From positions 1 through 36,916 of the forward strand of contig JBCCUP010000045.1 of assembly GCA_039196715.1 (NCBI GenBank): 36,916 bases of DNA, in the 5' to 3' direction. This document shows positions 25,159 to 34,140 of the stretch, piece by piece; within the stretch, counting starts at the first letter, position 1, and every line of letters begins with the position of its first letter. The position numbers and the translations under genes are program-made. The DNA is from Pseudomonadota bacterium. Lineage in GTDB: Bacteria; Pseudomonadota; Gammaproteobacteria; CALCKW01. The notes under the pieces are model-generated. The model saw only the letters and a list, made by a program, of their open reading frames with translations. It did not search any database and was not told where the DNA came from.

Positions 25159-26724
25159 ATGGAAAAAAGCCTCTTTCGGTACATCTGGACCCACTCGAAA
25201 AAAGAGCAGATCGTGCTCTTGCTGGTCACGGTGGCCACATTCCCGATCCTCTACGTGTCGCTCGAGCTGCCAAAGCGCATCATCAACGACGCGATCGGCG
25301 ACGCGCAGGAGGCCGTCACCGTCCTCGGCGTGACACTCACACAGATCGAGTTCCTGCTGGTGCTGTGCGTCGGCTTTCTGCTGGCGGTGCTCGCCAACGG
25401 CCTGCTGAAGATGCGCCTCAACACCATGAAAGGGGTGCTGGCCGAGCGCCTGCTGCGCCGCTTCCGCTACCAGTTGCTGACCCGCATCACCCGCTTCCCA
25501 CGGCCGTACTTTCGCCAGACCAGCCAGGGCGAGTTGGTGTCAATGGTCACCTCCGAAGCCGAACCGATGGGCGGGTTGATGGGCGACATGCTCGCGCAAC
25601 CGGTGTTCCAGGCTGGCCAGATGCTGACCATCCTCACCTTCCTGTTTGCGCAAAGCGTCTGGTTCGGCCTTGCCTCGATCGCGCTGATCCCGCTGCAGGC
25701 CTGGTTGATCCCGAAACTGCAGCGCCAGATCAACCTGCTCAACAAGGCGCGCATCAAGGAAGTGCGCAACTTTTCAACCGACATCGGCGAGACCGCCGCC
25801 GCAGTCAGCGACATCCGCACCAACGGCGGGCTGCGCTACCGCATGGCGCAGTTCTCCGACCGGCTCGGTCGCCTGTTCGAGATCCGCTTCGAGATCTACC
25901 AGAAGAAGTTCTTCATGAAGTTTCTGAACAACTTCATCAACCAGCTCACGCCGTTCTTTTTCTACTCGGTCGGCGGCTACCTCGCGATCACCGGCGAGAT
26001 CACCGTGGGCGCGCTGGTGGCGGCGCTCGCCGCCTACAAGGACCTGTCCTCACCCTGGCGCGAGTTGCTCAGTTTCTACAACCGCGCCCAGGACATGGCC
26101 TTGCGCTGGACCGTCGTGCTCGAGCGCTTTGCGCCCGATACGCTCGTGGACGACAGTTTGTTCGACGGCGAACCGGACGAGGTGGTGAGCTTGCGCGGCG
26201 ACATCCGAATAGACGCTGTCACGGTCCGGGACGAGCACGGGCAGCCCGTCCTCGAGGACATCACACTGGACATCCCGCAAGGCGCCCGCGTCGCGGTCAA
26301 GACCGGCAGCGAAATCACCGCGCGCGCCTTCGCCGACCTCCTGACCCGCGAAGTGGTGCCGCAGGCCGGGTCGGTCACGATCGCCGGGCACAACCTCAAC
26401 ACGCTGCACCAGTCCAACATCGCACAACGCGTCGGCTACGCCCACTCCAGCCCCGAGCTGCTGCAAGGCACCCTCGGTGCCAACCTGCTGTTGCCATTCA
26501 AACGCAAGCCCGTCGCACGTGACGCTGAATCCACCGACGTGGATCGCTTCCAGGGCGAAGCCCGCCGGGCGGGCAACAGCACCGACCCGCTCGACGCACA
26601 GTGGGTCGACCCCAGTGTCGCCGGCCTCGCGTCGTCGACGAGATCAAAGCGTGGTGGTTTCAGCTCGTCCAGGCGATGGGCATCGACGAGTTCATGGTGC
26701 GTCGCGCGCTGCGGTCCTGGCTGA
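25159..26724 (+). CDS. ABC-exporter-like protein with degenerate ATPase, N-terminal part (before frameshift)
   Basis: First part of a protein that should run on to 28247. Residues 1 to about 330 form a type-I ABC exporter membrane domain with six predicted helices (for example 18-38, 65-85 and 150-185) and FPRPYFRQTSQGELVSMVTSEAEP in a coupling-loop region. Residues about 350-485 begin a nucleotide-binding domain, but the Walker A position reads VAVKTGSEITARAF with no GxxGxGK(S/T), and the Q-loop position reads VGYAHSSPELLQGTL. After about residue 489 (DPSVAGL, near base 26628) this frame drifts into Arg/Ser-rich nonsense and stops at 26724. The homologous continuation is in the frame one base back. 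The ATG at 25159 has only a weak ribosome-binding site. Confidence 0.75.
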   Translation: MEKSLFRYIWTHSKKEQIVLLLVTVATFPILYVSLELPKRIINDAIGDAQEAVTVLGVTLTQIEFLLVLCVGFLLAVLANGLLKMRLNTMKGVLAERLLRRFRYQLLTRITRFPRPYFRQTSQGELVSMVTSEAEPMGGLMGDMLAQPVFQAGQMLTILTFLFAQSVWFGLASIALIPLQAWLIPKLQRQINLLNKARIKEVRNFSTDIGETAAAVSDIRTNGGLRYRMAQFSDRLGRLFEIRFEIYQKKFFMKFLNNFINQLTPFFFYSVGGYLAITGEITVGALVAALAAYKDLSSPWRELLSFYNRAQDMALRWTVVLERFAPDTLVDDSLFDGEPDEVVSLRGDIRIDAVTVRDEHGQPVLEDITLDIPQGARVAVKTGSEITARAFADLLTREVVPQAGSVTIAGHNLNTLHQSNIAQRVGYAHSSPELLQGTLGANLLLPFKRKPVARDAESTDVDRFQGEARRAGNSTDPLDAQWVDPSVAGLASSTRSKRGGFSSSRRWASTSSWCVARCGPG

Positions 26725-28247
26725 ACCCGGCAACCCACGGCCGGCTGATCGAGGAGATCATCCGCCTGCGCCCCGAAATCCGGCAGCGCCTTGCGGACGC
26801 GGGTGTCAGCGACATCGTGCACGAATTTCACCCCGACAAGTTCAACCCCGTCACGCCGCTGGGCAGCAACCTGCTCTACGCCCTGCCCGACCACCCGCTG
26901 ACGCAGCGCGAACTCGCCGAAGACAAGAACTTCGTGCGCATGCTCCGCGAGGAGGGTGTCACCGACGAGCTGGCCAAGCTCGCCGCCCAGCTGCTCGAGG
27001 GCCTGATGACCACCTTTGGCAAGGACGGCACCGACCACCCGATGTTCCAGCGGTTGAACATGGACCTCGAGCTCTACAGCGAGCTCGGTGCCATTGTCAT
27101 GGACTACAAGCAGGGCGGCGAAGCCAGCCTCAGCGTCGAACAGTACGCGTTGATGCTGACCGTGCCGTTCGCCTTTTCGGCCGACCAGATCGGGCCGGCC
27201 GTGGACGAGGCGTTCATCGAACGGCTGCTCGACATCCGCAAGCGCAACGCCGCCCACATGGTCGCCGCGCTCAACGGCCAGTTCGAGACCTTCAACCCCG
27301 AGCGCTACCTGCCGGTCATGACCCTGCTCGGCAACGCGATCTTCGGCACCGTCTCGCAGATGGCCGGCGCGCGCGAGAAGATTGTCGAGGACACGGTCGT
27401 CGCGGTGCTCAACGAGAATGGCCTGCGTCGCCTCGCGGCGCAGTCGATCTTCGACGTCGAAACCGCGACCGGCGGTGACAACCTGCCGGCGGTGTTCCGC
27501 GAGCGCGTGGCGTTCAGCCGCGCCGGCATCAAGAAACCCGACGTGCTGATCCTCGGTAACGCCCTTGCGAGCCACGACGCCACCGCCCGTGCCGAGATGC
27601 GCTCGCGCATCAGCGACCTGATGCCGGAGGCGACCAAGATCTTCATCGAGAAGCAGATCAACAACCCCGAGAACTACGACGTCTACGTCGAGATCGTCGA
27701 CGGCCGGATCGACGGCCTGGTGCAGGCCGAGGCGCCCGCCTCGCAATCGGCCCAGGCTGACCTCAACCGCAAACTGAAGGTCATTGCCCAGACCGACCTG
27801 TTCCAGGGCCTCGAGCGCAAACACCAGCGGTTGCTGGCCTTCAGCGCGCGCTGGTACAAGGCCGAATCCGGCCAGGTGATTTTCGCGACCGATGAAGAGC
27901 CCGATGCGGCCTACCTCTGCGTTGACGGGCGCGCCGGCATGTACTGGCCGGTGGAAGACGGAGACGAAGATTACCTGGTCACCGAAGTCACCTCGGGTCG
28001 CTTGGTCGGCGACCTCTCGGTCATTCTGGGCAAACGCCGTACGCTCTACCTCAAGGCGATGGAAGACTGCGTGTTCCTGCGCCTGAGTGCGCAGGACCTG
28101 CTGTCTGTGATCGAGAGCGACGTGCGTGTCGCGACGAGCTTGCTGCGCTCCGTCGGAGATCACCTGATCGGCGCCGGCGACACCATTCGCTCAATGCAGG
28201 ACTACGCGATCGCCCGCGGCGTGGATTTCTCGGAGTACGACCCGTAG
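26601..28247 (+). CDS. Continuation of the ABC-like protein: helical insert, degenerate ATPase end, cNMP-binding domain
   Basis: Second part of the frameshifted gene. True homology begins at VVDEIKAWW (base 26631); the nominal GTG at 26601 has no ribosome-binding site and is probably not used. An insert of roughly 240 residues (for example FMVRRALRSWLNP, LIEEIIRLRPEIRQRL and FGKDGTDHPMF) separates the Q-loop from the signature region. That region reads LPAVFRERVAFSRAGIKKPDVLILGNALASHD: no LSGGQ, and the Walker B Asp-Glu is replaced by Gly-Asn. Residues from KVIAQTDLFQGL onward are a Crp-type cyclic-nucleotide-binding domain, including SGRLVGDLSVILGKRRTLYLKA at the phosphate-binding cassette. 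Joined, the protein is about 1030 residues and probably cannot hydrolyse ATP in the usual way. Confidence 0.75.
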   Translation: MGRPQCRRPRVVDEIKAWWFQLVQAMGIDEFMVRRALRSWLNPATHGRLIEEIIRLRPEIRQRLADAGVSDIVHEFHPDKFNPVTPLGSNLLYALPDHPLTQRELAEDKNFVRMLREEGVTDELAKLAAQLLEGLMTTFGKDGTDHPMFQRLNMDLELYSELGAIVMDYKQGGEASLSVEQYALMLTVPFAFSADQIGPAVDEAFIERLLDIRKRNAAHMVAALNGQFETFNPERYLPVMTLLGNAIFGTVSQMAGAREKIVEDTVVAVLNENGLRRLAAQSIFDVETATGGDNLPAVFRERVAFSRAGIKKPDVLILGNALASHDATARAEMRSRISDLMPEATKIFIEKQINNPENYDVYVEIVDGRIDGLVQAEAPASQSAQADLNRKLKVIAQTDLFQGLERKHQRLLAFSARWYKAESGQVIFATDEEPDAAYLCVDGRAGMYWPVEDGDEDYLVTEVTSGRLVGDLSVILGKRRTLYLKAMEDCVFLRLSAQDLLSVIESDVRVATSLLRSVGDHLIGAGDTIRSMQDYAIARGVDFSEYDP

Positions 28248-28265
28248 TGAGCCAGGTTCTGCGCG

Positions 28266-28949
28266 CTAAAGCGTGACCCGCGCACGCAGGCTGTCGAGGC
28301 TTTCATCCGCGACCGCGCCCTCATCAGCCACCCGACCGGTTTCGACGACGAGATAGCGGTCGGCGACGGCGTGCAGGAAGGCCACGTTCTGCTCGAGCAA
28401 CAGCACGGCTGCACCCTCGGCAGCACGCGCCCGAAGGCACGCGGCCATGCGCTCGATGTTCTCAGGCTGCACCCCCTCCGAGGGTTCGTCGAGCACCACC
28501 ACCGCGGTGTCTTCGAGTATTGTCCGCGCAAAGCCGAGCAGTTTGCGCTCACCCCCCGACAGCGTGCCCGCCGGTTGCGCCCCGCGTTCACGCAGCACCG
28601 GGAAACAGTCCAGCACAGCGTCTGGCGCACCCCGTGTCGTCGCGATCGCCAGGTTGTCGCCGACACTGAGGCTGTCGAACACGAAGCCGGTTTGCGGCAT
28701 GTGGCCGAGACCCGCCCGCCGCCGCACATGGGCGGGGTCGCGGCCGAGATCGCGCCCGTCGAGCCGCACCGAGCCCGCCTGCAGTGGCAGCGCACCCGAC
28801 GCCAGACGCGCCAGCGTGGTCTTGCCAGCGCCGTTGCGGCCAAGCACGCCGAGCACCTCGCCGGGCGCGACGCCACCGGACATCCCGTGTACCACCCGCG
28901 TGTCGCCATAGCCGCCACAGACCGTCTCCAACACCAGACCGCGCGTCAC
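28266..28949 (-). CDS. Amide/urea-type branched-chain-family ABC ATPase (LivF/UrtE-like)
   Basis: ATPase subunit of a HAAT-family importer, 227 residues from the GTG at 28949, which overlaps the stop of the preceding gene by four bases. Walker A GRNGAGKT is at 37-44, the signature LSGGE at 130-134 and Walker B VVVLDEP at 150-156. The sequence after Walker B, SEGVQP, resembles the EGIQP of UrtE and FmdF (urea and short-chain amide importers). It is the last gene of the amidase operon and converges with the ABC/cNMP gene, leaving only 18 bp between stops. Substrate assignment to amides relies on the operon and this motif. Confidence 0.88.
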   Translation of the reverse strand: MTRGLVLETVCGGYGDTRVVHGMSGGVAPGEVLGVLGRNGAGKTTLARLASGALPLQAGSVRLDGRDLGRDPAHVRRRAGLGHMPQTGFVFDSLSVGDNLAIATTRGAPDAVLDCFPVLRERGAQPAGTLSGGERKLLGFARTILEDTAVVVLDEPSEGVQPENIERMAACLRARAAEGAAVLLLEQNVAFLHAVADRYLVVETGRVADEGAVADESLDSLRARVTL

Positions 28950-30697
28950 TTGCGTGCCCCCGCGTACACCGCCTGCACCGCGGGCAAGCGCCGAACCGTG
29001 TCGTAGCTGCCTTCGGCGAGCGTGCGGCCTTGGTGCAGCACCACGACGGAGTCGGCGATCGCCTCGACCAGGCTCATGTCGTGCTCGACCACCACAACCA
29101 AAGCATTGCGTGCGCGCTGGTCGTCGCGGATAAGCTGGGTCATCACGGCGGTCTCGGCCGGCGACAGGCCGGCGCAGGGCTCGTCGAGCAGTACCACACG
29201 CGGCTCCGCCGCGAGCGCAACGGCGAGCTCGAGAAACTGCCGGTGCCCTTGCGGCAACGCACCGGCCGGGGTGTCCAGCACCCCGGACAGCGGCACGTCC
29301 GGGTGACGCAGCACCGCAGCCTGCGCCGGCGATTGCCAGCGCAACGGCGTGGTCCGCAGCCAGTCGTGCCAACGCACCCGGCCCACCATGGCACCGAGCG
29401 CGCAGTTCGCCCGCACGGACAGGCTGTCGAACACCGACGGGACTTGCAGCTTTCGGCCGATCCCGTGCGCCAGGGCAGCGTACGGTGGCTGGCTGTCGAC
29501 CCGCTCAGCGCCGAGGTGGATGGTCCCCTGCGCCAGCGACAGCAGGCCGGTGACGGTGTTCAACACGCTGGTCTTGCCGGCCCCGTTGGGCCCGATCAGA
29601 CAGACCACACCGGATGCCGGCGTCTCGAATGCCGCGCCGTCGAGGATGCGCACCGACCCGACCTCAACGTCCACCGACGCGAGCTGCAACGCGGCCGGGC
29701 AAGGGTCACCGCGCCGCGGTGGGGGTTGCACGGGGTCAGGCACATCGGGCACCGACGACGAGACCCAAGCCCACCGCCTGGAGAGCCACGCGACGCCCTC
29801 GGCCAACCCGCCCGGAGCGCGAATCACCACCAGGATGAACAGCACCGCCATCGCCATCTCGGTCACCGCAATGCGGTCGCGCAATTCGGTGGTGGCCACA
29901 CCCACCACCACCGCACCGAGCACCGGCCCGAGCACGTGGAAGCGGCCGCCGATCGCCGCGAAGATCACGAACTCGGCCGAGAGCGCAAAGCCCGTCGCCG
30001 TCGGCGTGACGATGCCTTGGTGCGAGGCGAACAGCATGCCGGCGATCATGGCGACGGCGGCTGACACGCCGAAGGCCAAGCCTTTGACGCGGTGGGTCGC
30101 CACACCGAGCAGCTGCAGACGCGGTTCGTTGTCGGCCACCGCCCGCACCAGCACCGCGAGCGGCAGGCGCTCGAGCCACAGGAACAGCGCGGTCACAAAC
30201 ACACTCACCCCCGCAATCAGATAATACAACTCCGAGAAGGGGTCGAGCCCACCGACTGCGTCAAAGCCGGCGAGGCCGTTGAAGCCACCGGTCAGGGCAG
30301 TCGCGGTGCCGGCCCACTGCTCGACCGCCAGCACCAGGGCGAGAGTCATCAGGGAAAAATACGGGCCACTGTCACTGCGGCCCCGGAACACCAGCGCCGC
30401 AAGCGCGTACGCCGCGAGTGCCAGGGCTGCAACCGTGGCGAGCAGCACGCCCACCTGCACCGGCACCGGTGCCTCGGCGCGCAACAGTCCCGCGGCCACG
30501 TAGGCGCCCACACCGAAGAAAAGCGCCTGCCCGAGCGGTAGCACACCTGCCCGCCCCCAGACAAAGCCGATCCCCTGCGCGGCGATCCCGTAGATCAGGA
30601 ACAAGCCAACCTGGTACGCGGTGAAATCGCCGAAGAGTTCAGGAACGGCGAGCAGCGCGGCGGCGAGCGCGCCGACGGCCAGGAGCACAGAGACCAT
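28946..30697 (-). CDS. Fused permease-ATPase (LivM-LivG / UrtC-UrtD-like)
   Basis: 583-residue fusion of two importer subunits that are often separate. Residues 1 to about 315 are a LivM/UrtC-type permease with many hydrophobic helices and the LGPVLGAVVVGVATTELRD region. A Pro/Arg-rich linker (PDVPDPVQPPPRRG) joins it to a LivG/UrtD-type ATPase. Walker A GPNGAGKT is near 369-376 and Walker B VVLLDEP near 500-506. The signature reads LPQGHRQ (near 478) instead of LSxGQ, and resembles the LSHGQKQ of UrtD more than LivG. The tail LAEGSYDTVRRLPAVQAVY fits UrtD. I chose the ATG at 30697, which overlaps the preceding permease gene by 59 bases. Confidence 0.85.
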   Translation of the reverse strand: MVSVLLAVGALAAALLAVPELFGDFTAYQVGLFLIYGIAAQGIGFVWGRAGVLPLGQALFFGVGAYVAAGLLRAEAPVPVQVGVLLATVAALALAAYALAALVFRGRSDSGPYFSLMTLALVLAVEQWAGTATALTGGFNGLAGFDAVGGLDPFSELYYLIAGVSVFVTALFLWLERLPLAVLVRAVADNEPRLQLLGVATHRVKGLAFGVSAAVAMIAGMLFASHQGIVTPTATGFALSAEFVIFAAIGGRFHVLGPVLGAVVVGVATTELRDRIAVTEMAMAVLFILVVIRAPGGLAEGVAWLSRRWAWVSSSVPDVPDPVQPPPRRGDPCPAALQLASVDVEVGSVRILDGAAFETPASGVVCLIGPNGAGKTSVLNTVTGLLSLAQGTIHLGAERVDSQPPYAALAHGIGRKLQVPSVFDSLSVRANCALGAMVGRVRWHDWLRTTPLRWQSPAQAAVLRHPDVPLSGVLDTPAGALPQGHRQFLELAVALAAEPRVVLLDEPCAGLSPAETAVMTQLIRDDQRARNALVVVVEHDMSLVEAIADSVVVLHQGRTLAEGSYDTVRRLPAVQAVYAGARK

Positions 30698-31520
30698 CGG
30701 GTCGCCACCAGAGAAAATAGACAGAGAGACCGAGCACGACAAAGTAGCCCGCGGTCTGGTCGAACACCCCGCCGACCACCGACTGCGTGCCGGCAATCAC
30801 GGTTGCCCCGACGGCCAGCCCCTCGAGCGAACCGAGCCCGCCGATCACGAGGGCGAAAAACGCCCGGATCAGGTAATCCAGCCCCATCAGGGGTTCGACC
30901 GGCACCGTCGGTGCCAGCATCAGCCCGGCCAGGCCGGCCGTGCAGCAGCCGAACACGAAGGCGTTGCACGCCAGTCGGTCGGTGTCGAGCCCGATCCCAC
31001 GCGCGAGGTCGGGATTTTCCACCATTGCGCGAAGGTGCATCGCCACCGGCGAGCGCACCATCCACACGGCGAAGCCGACGAAGAAAAAGCCAACCGCGGC
31101 CAACGCCGCCAAACGGTACGCGGGATAGTCGGCGCCGAACACCGACACCGTGCCGCCGATCGGCAGCGGCACCGATTGGTAGCCACGCCCGAACACCAGC
31201 GCCACCCCTTCGCGCAACACGATTGACACGCCCCAGGTGGCGAGCAGGCTGTCGAACAGCCGGCCGTAAAAATGCCGCACCACCGTGCGCTCGAGCACCA
31301 GCGCCACCACCGCCACCGAGGCGAGGCAGACCGGCAGCTGACACCAGGCCGGCAGCCCGGCCGCGGCGGTGATCACCGGCGCGTAGGCGCCGATCATCAC
31401 GAACTCACCGTGCGCCATGTTCATGATGCGCAACTGACCGAAGACCACCGCGAGGCCGAGCGCCACCGCGGCGAGCACCCCCACCTGCCAGAGCACATTG
31501 AGCACGAGGACGGCGGACAC
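30639..31520 (-). CDS. Amide/urea-type ABC permease (LivH/UrtB-like)
   Basis: Inner-membrane permease of 293 residues with about eight hydrophobic segments. The opening LWQVGVLAAVALGLAVVFGQLRIMNMAHGEFVMIGAY is the signature LivH/UrtB start, and VIGGLGSLEGLAVGATVIAG is the conserved late motif. The GTG at 31520 lies ten bases after the binding-protein stop; the frame is open further upstream, but that part overlaps the binding-protein gene. The Arg-rich C-terminus (PGRRRARRRAARRS) overlaps the start of the fused permease-ATPase gene by 59 bases, so the exact 3' boundary or the next start is tightly coupled. Confidence 0.88.
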   Translation of the reverse strand: MSAVLVLNVLWQVGVLAAVALGLAVVFGQLRIMNMAHGEFVMIGAYAPVITAAAGLPAWCQLPVCLASVAVVALVLERTVVRHFYGRLFDSLLATWGVSIVLREGVALVFGRGYQSVPLPIGGTVSVFGADYPAYRLAALAAVGFFFVGFAVWMVRSPVAMHLRAMVENPDLARGIGLDTDRLACNAFVFGCCTAGLAGLMLAPTVPVEPLMGLDYLIRAFFALVIGGLGSLEGLAVGATVIAGTQSVVGGVFDQTAGYFVVLGLSVYFLWWRPDGLCAPGRRRARRRAARRS

Positions 31521-31530
31521 GGGCGTTGGC

Positions 31531-32673
31531 TCAGCGGTCGCAGGCGTCGCGCGAGGCAATGCCCTCAAACGCCGAGACGATATCGAATGCCCCGCCGGTG
31601 CCATCGGCCAGATAGATGGTCTGCGCCATGTGGCGACCGACCAGGGTGTTGTCCCCGCGCGGCGTCGACCAGCTCAGCCCCTCGGCCGCGGCGTCCATCG
31701 CGGCCACCTCGAAGCTGCCCGCCGACGTTGCGAGTGCCGACAACAGCATCAGGCCCTCGTAGGCCGATTGCCCGAGGCCGTTGAGCGCAGCCGCACCCTC
31801 GCCGAAGGCATCGTGGTAAGCGCGCGAGAACGCCACCGCCGCGTCAGACTCCACCGCCGCAAAGTACCCGGCCGTGGAAAAGAGCCGGTTCGCGTTCGGC
31901 GGCCCGATGCCTGCCAGCGTGTTCTCTTCGATCAGGGTGCCGAGCCGGATCGCCTGCTTGTCGAGGCCGAAGCCCGCAAAAGCCACATTGAACCCGACCG
32001 AGCCGCCGCCCACGAGCGTGATCAGCACCCCGTCGGCGCTACTCTGGCGGATGCGCTCCAACGAGGCGTCGAAGGCCGAGACGGAGAAGGGCACGTACTC
32101 CTCGCCGACCACCTCGCCACCGGCGTCGGCGATGTACTGCTTCGCCCGCGCGTTGGTGTCGCGCGGCCAATTGTAGTCGTGCCCAATCAGGTACCACCGC
32201 GACACGGATTCGGTTGCCATGAGGTGCGGTATCACCGGTTCGAGCTGCTGGCTCGGCGTCTCCCCGGTCACATACAAGCCCGGTGCACACGCACCGCCCT
32301 CGTAGACCGGCGTGTAGACGTAGGGCACCTGGCCGCGGAATCGCCCGACCAGCGCCTCACGTACGGCCGAATCGTGCATGCCGACAAAGGCCTCCACACC
32401 CTGACCCTTCCAGAGCCGAAGCGCGGCCTGGGCCGCCTCGGCGGGCGGCACGCCGACATCGGCAAAGACCAGCTCCACCGGTTCGCCGTTGATGCCGCCG
32501 GCCGCGTTGATTTGTTCCGCGGCAAGCGTGGCCGCGTTGCGCGTGGAGGGTCCAAACAACCCGGCCGGGCCAGAATCGGGCACCAGCACGCCCACTTTCA
32601 CCGCCGCCTGGGCGCTCAGTGTCAGGGCGCTGCAGACAAGGGCTGCGAGCAGCGTAGGCTTGTTCAATCGCAT
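31531..32673 (-). CDS. Periplasmic amide/urea-type substrate-binding protein (LivK/UrtA/AmiC-like)
   Basis: Leucine/amide-family periplasmic binding protein of 380 residues with signal peptide MRLNKPTLL...LSAQA. The mature part begins VKVGVLVPDSGPAGLFGPSTRNAA. Blocks YTPVYEGG, YLIGHDYNWPRDTNARAKQY and GEEYVPFSVSAFDASLERI resemble UrtA and the amide sensor AmiC rather than leucine-specific LivK. The ATG at 32673 has a CTGGAG ribosome-binding site. It lies 31 bp after the amidase gene, the first of the transport genes. A likely ligand is a short-chain amide or urea-like compound that the amidase then hydrolyses; this is inferred from family and context. Confidence 0.9.
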   Translation of the reverse strand: MRLNKPTLLAALVCSALTLSAQAAVKVGVLVPDSGPAGLFGPSTRNAATLAAEQINAAGGINGEPVELVFADVGVPPAEAAQAALRLWKGQGVEAFVGMHDSAVREALVGRFRGQVPYVYTPVYEGGACAPGLYVTGETPSQQLEPVIPHLMATESVSRWYLIGHDYNWPRDTNARAKQYIADAGGEVVGEEYVPFSVSAFDASLERIRQSSADGVLITLVGGGSVGFNVAFAGFGLDKQAIRLGTLIEENTLAGIGPPNANRLFSTAGYFAAVESDAAVAFSRAYHDAFGEGAAALNGLGQSAYEGLMLLSALATSAGSFEVAAMDAAAEGLSWSTPRGDNTLVGRHMAQTIYLADGTGGAFDIVSAFEGIASRDACDR

Positions 32674-32704
32674 GGTTTTTTCTCCAGTTGAGTCAGGGCG
32701 GGCT

Positions 32705-34087
32705 TCAGCCCGCAAGCACCCGCTCGACGGTCAACGCCGCGGCGAGCAACGCGCGGTCGGCGCCGGGCAGGCCATCGAGTTCGAGGCCCACGGGCAGCGC
32801 ATCGCCGGTCGGGCACGGCAACGAGATGGCCGGGGCGCCGAGGTTGGGGGCGACGTCGGTGTTGCGGATGTAGGTGGTGAAGGTCGGCACCGCGACGCCG
32901 TTGAGGTCGACGGTCTCGTCCTGACCGACCGGGCGCGCGGGCAGCGGTGTGGTCGGGAACACCAGCGCGTCCAATGCGTGTGCGGCGAAGACCCCGGCAT
33001 ACGCCGCCCGCAGCGCCGGTTGGTGCACTTCGAGCGCGGCACGGTAGACCGCCTCGGGGATGGCTTCGTCCCCGCGTTGGCTCGCCACCACCGCCGCGAC
33101 GTCCGGCGAACCGATGCCGGCGACAAGCGCCTCGAAACTCACGTGCGGCGCGTGCTCGGCGAGGTAGTCCGGCAAGTCGCGCATGACTTCGTAGAGCGAC
33201 ACCGGGAAGCCGATCGCCGCGTTGTGCGGCCAGATGGCGTCGAGCGACACCTCAACCAGCCGCACGCCGGCCGTGGCCAGGCGCGAGAGCTGCGCCTCGA
33301 TCACCGACGCCGTGTGCGGGTCGAGGTTGTCGTAGAAGACCGCGCGCGGTACCCCGAGCGTGAGCTGCGCGGCTGCCAGGGAGGCAACTGGCGTGGCCTC
33401 GCCGCTCAACACACCGTCGAGCAAATCGATGTCACGCACCGAGCGCGCCATGGGGCCCGCCACGTCGCGCGTGTGGGTGATCGGCACCACACCGCCCGAG
33501 GGGTAGCGCCCGGTGCTCGGGCGGAAGCCGACAATGCCGCAGAGTGACGCGGGCACGCGAAGGGACCCGCCGGTGTCGGTGCCGAGCCCGGCCGCAAACA
33601 CGCCACCCGCGATGGCCGCGGCGGTGCCGCCCGAGGACCCCCCCGCGATCAGCGACGGGTCGTGCGGGTTGCGCACGGCGCCAGTGACCGCGTTGTTGGA
33701 GGTGATGCCGAACGCCAATTCGTGCAGGTTGGCTTTGGCACCGACCACCCCGCCCGACGCCAGCACGCGCGTCACCACCGGCGCGTCAGTCGCGGGCGTG
33801 TGACCGGCCAGCGCACCGGTGCCCGCCGTGGTGGGGTAGGTGCGGGTGTTGATGTTGTCCTTGACGACCAGCGGCAGGCCCGCGAGAGGCGCAGCCGGTG
33901 CGGCCGCGCGCGCCGCCGTCGCCTCGGCGCGAACGTGCGCTGCGTCAAAGCTCGCAATCGCGTTGAGCGCGGCGTGCGCGTCTATCCGCGCGGCAATGCC
34001 GTCGACGTAGTCGGCCGGTGAGAGTGTCCCGCTTGCGAAGGCGGCCAGGGTGGCAACCGCGTCCCAGTCAGCCTGATCCTGTCCCAT
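32705..34087 (-). CDS. Amidase-signature family amidase
   Basis: Hydrolase of the amidase-signature family, 460 residues, the usual length. The Ser-cisSer-Lys triad is intact: K76 (VVKDNIN), S151 or S152 in GGSSGG, and S175 in GTDTGGSLRVPAS. It would hydrolyse an amide to an acid plus ammonia; similar enzymes act on indoleacetamide, mandelamide or allophanate, and the exact substrate is not evident. No signal peptide, so it is cytoplasmic, which fits hydrolysis of an imported amide. It lies 60 bp after the LuxR-type regulator and 31 bp before the binding-protein gene. Confidence 0.92.
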   Translation of the reverse strand: MGQDQADWDAVATLAAFASGTLSPADYVDGIAARIDAHAALNAIASFDAAHVRAEATAARAAAPAAPLAGLPLVVKDNINTRTYPTTAGTGALAGHTPATDAPVVTRVLASGGVVGAKANLHELAFGITSNNAVTGAVRNPHDPSLIAGGSSGGTAAAIAGGVFAAGLGTDTGGSLRVPASLCGIVGFRPSTGRYPSGGVVPITHTRDVAGPMARSVRDIDLLDGVLSGEATPVASLAAAQLTLGVPRAVFYDNLDPHTASVIEAQLSRLATAGVRLVEVSLDAIWPHNAAIGFPVSLYEVMRDLPDYLAEHAPHVSFEALVAGIGSPDVAAVVASQRGDEAIPEAVYRAALEVHQPALRAAYAGVFAAHALDALVFPTTPLPARPVGQDETVDLNGVAVPTFTTYIRNTDVAPNLGAPAISLPCPTGDALPVGLELDGLPGADRALLAAALTVERVLAG

Positions 34088-34140
34088 GCCGTGGTCCCGT
34101 GCGAGCGTGAAGCCAGCGTACGGCGACCGTCCGCCGCGGG

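Noticed and set aside
26602-26640. Programmed -1 frameshift
   Set aside because: No X-XXY-YYZ slippery heptamer or clear downstream pseudoknot was seen; a missing base or mutation is simpler.
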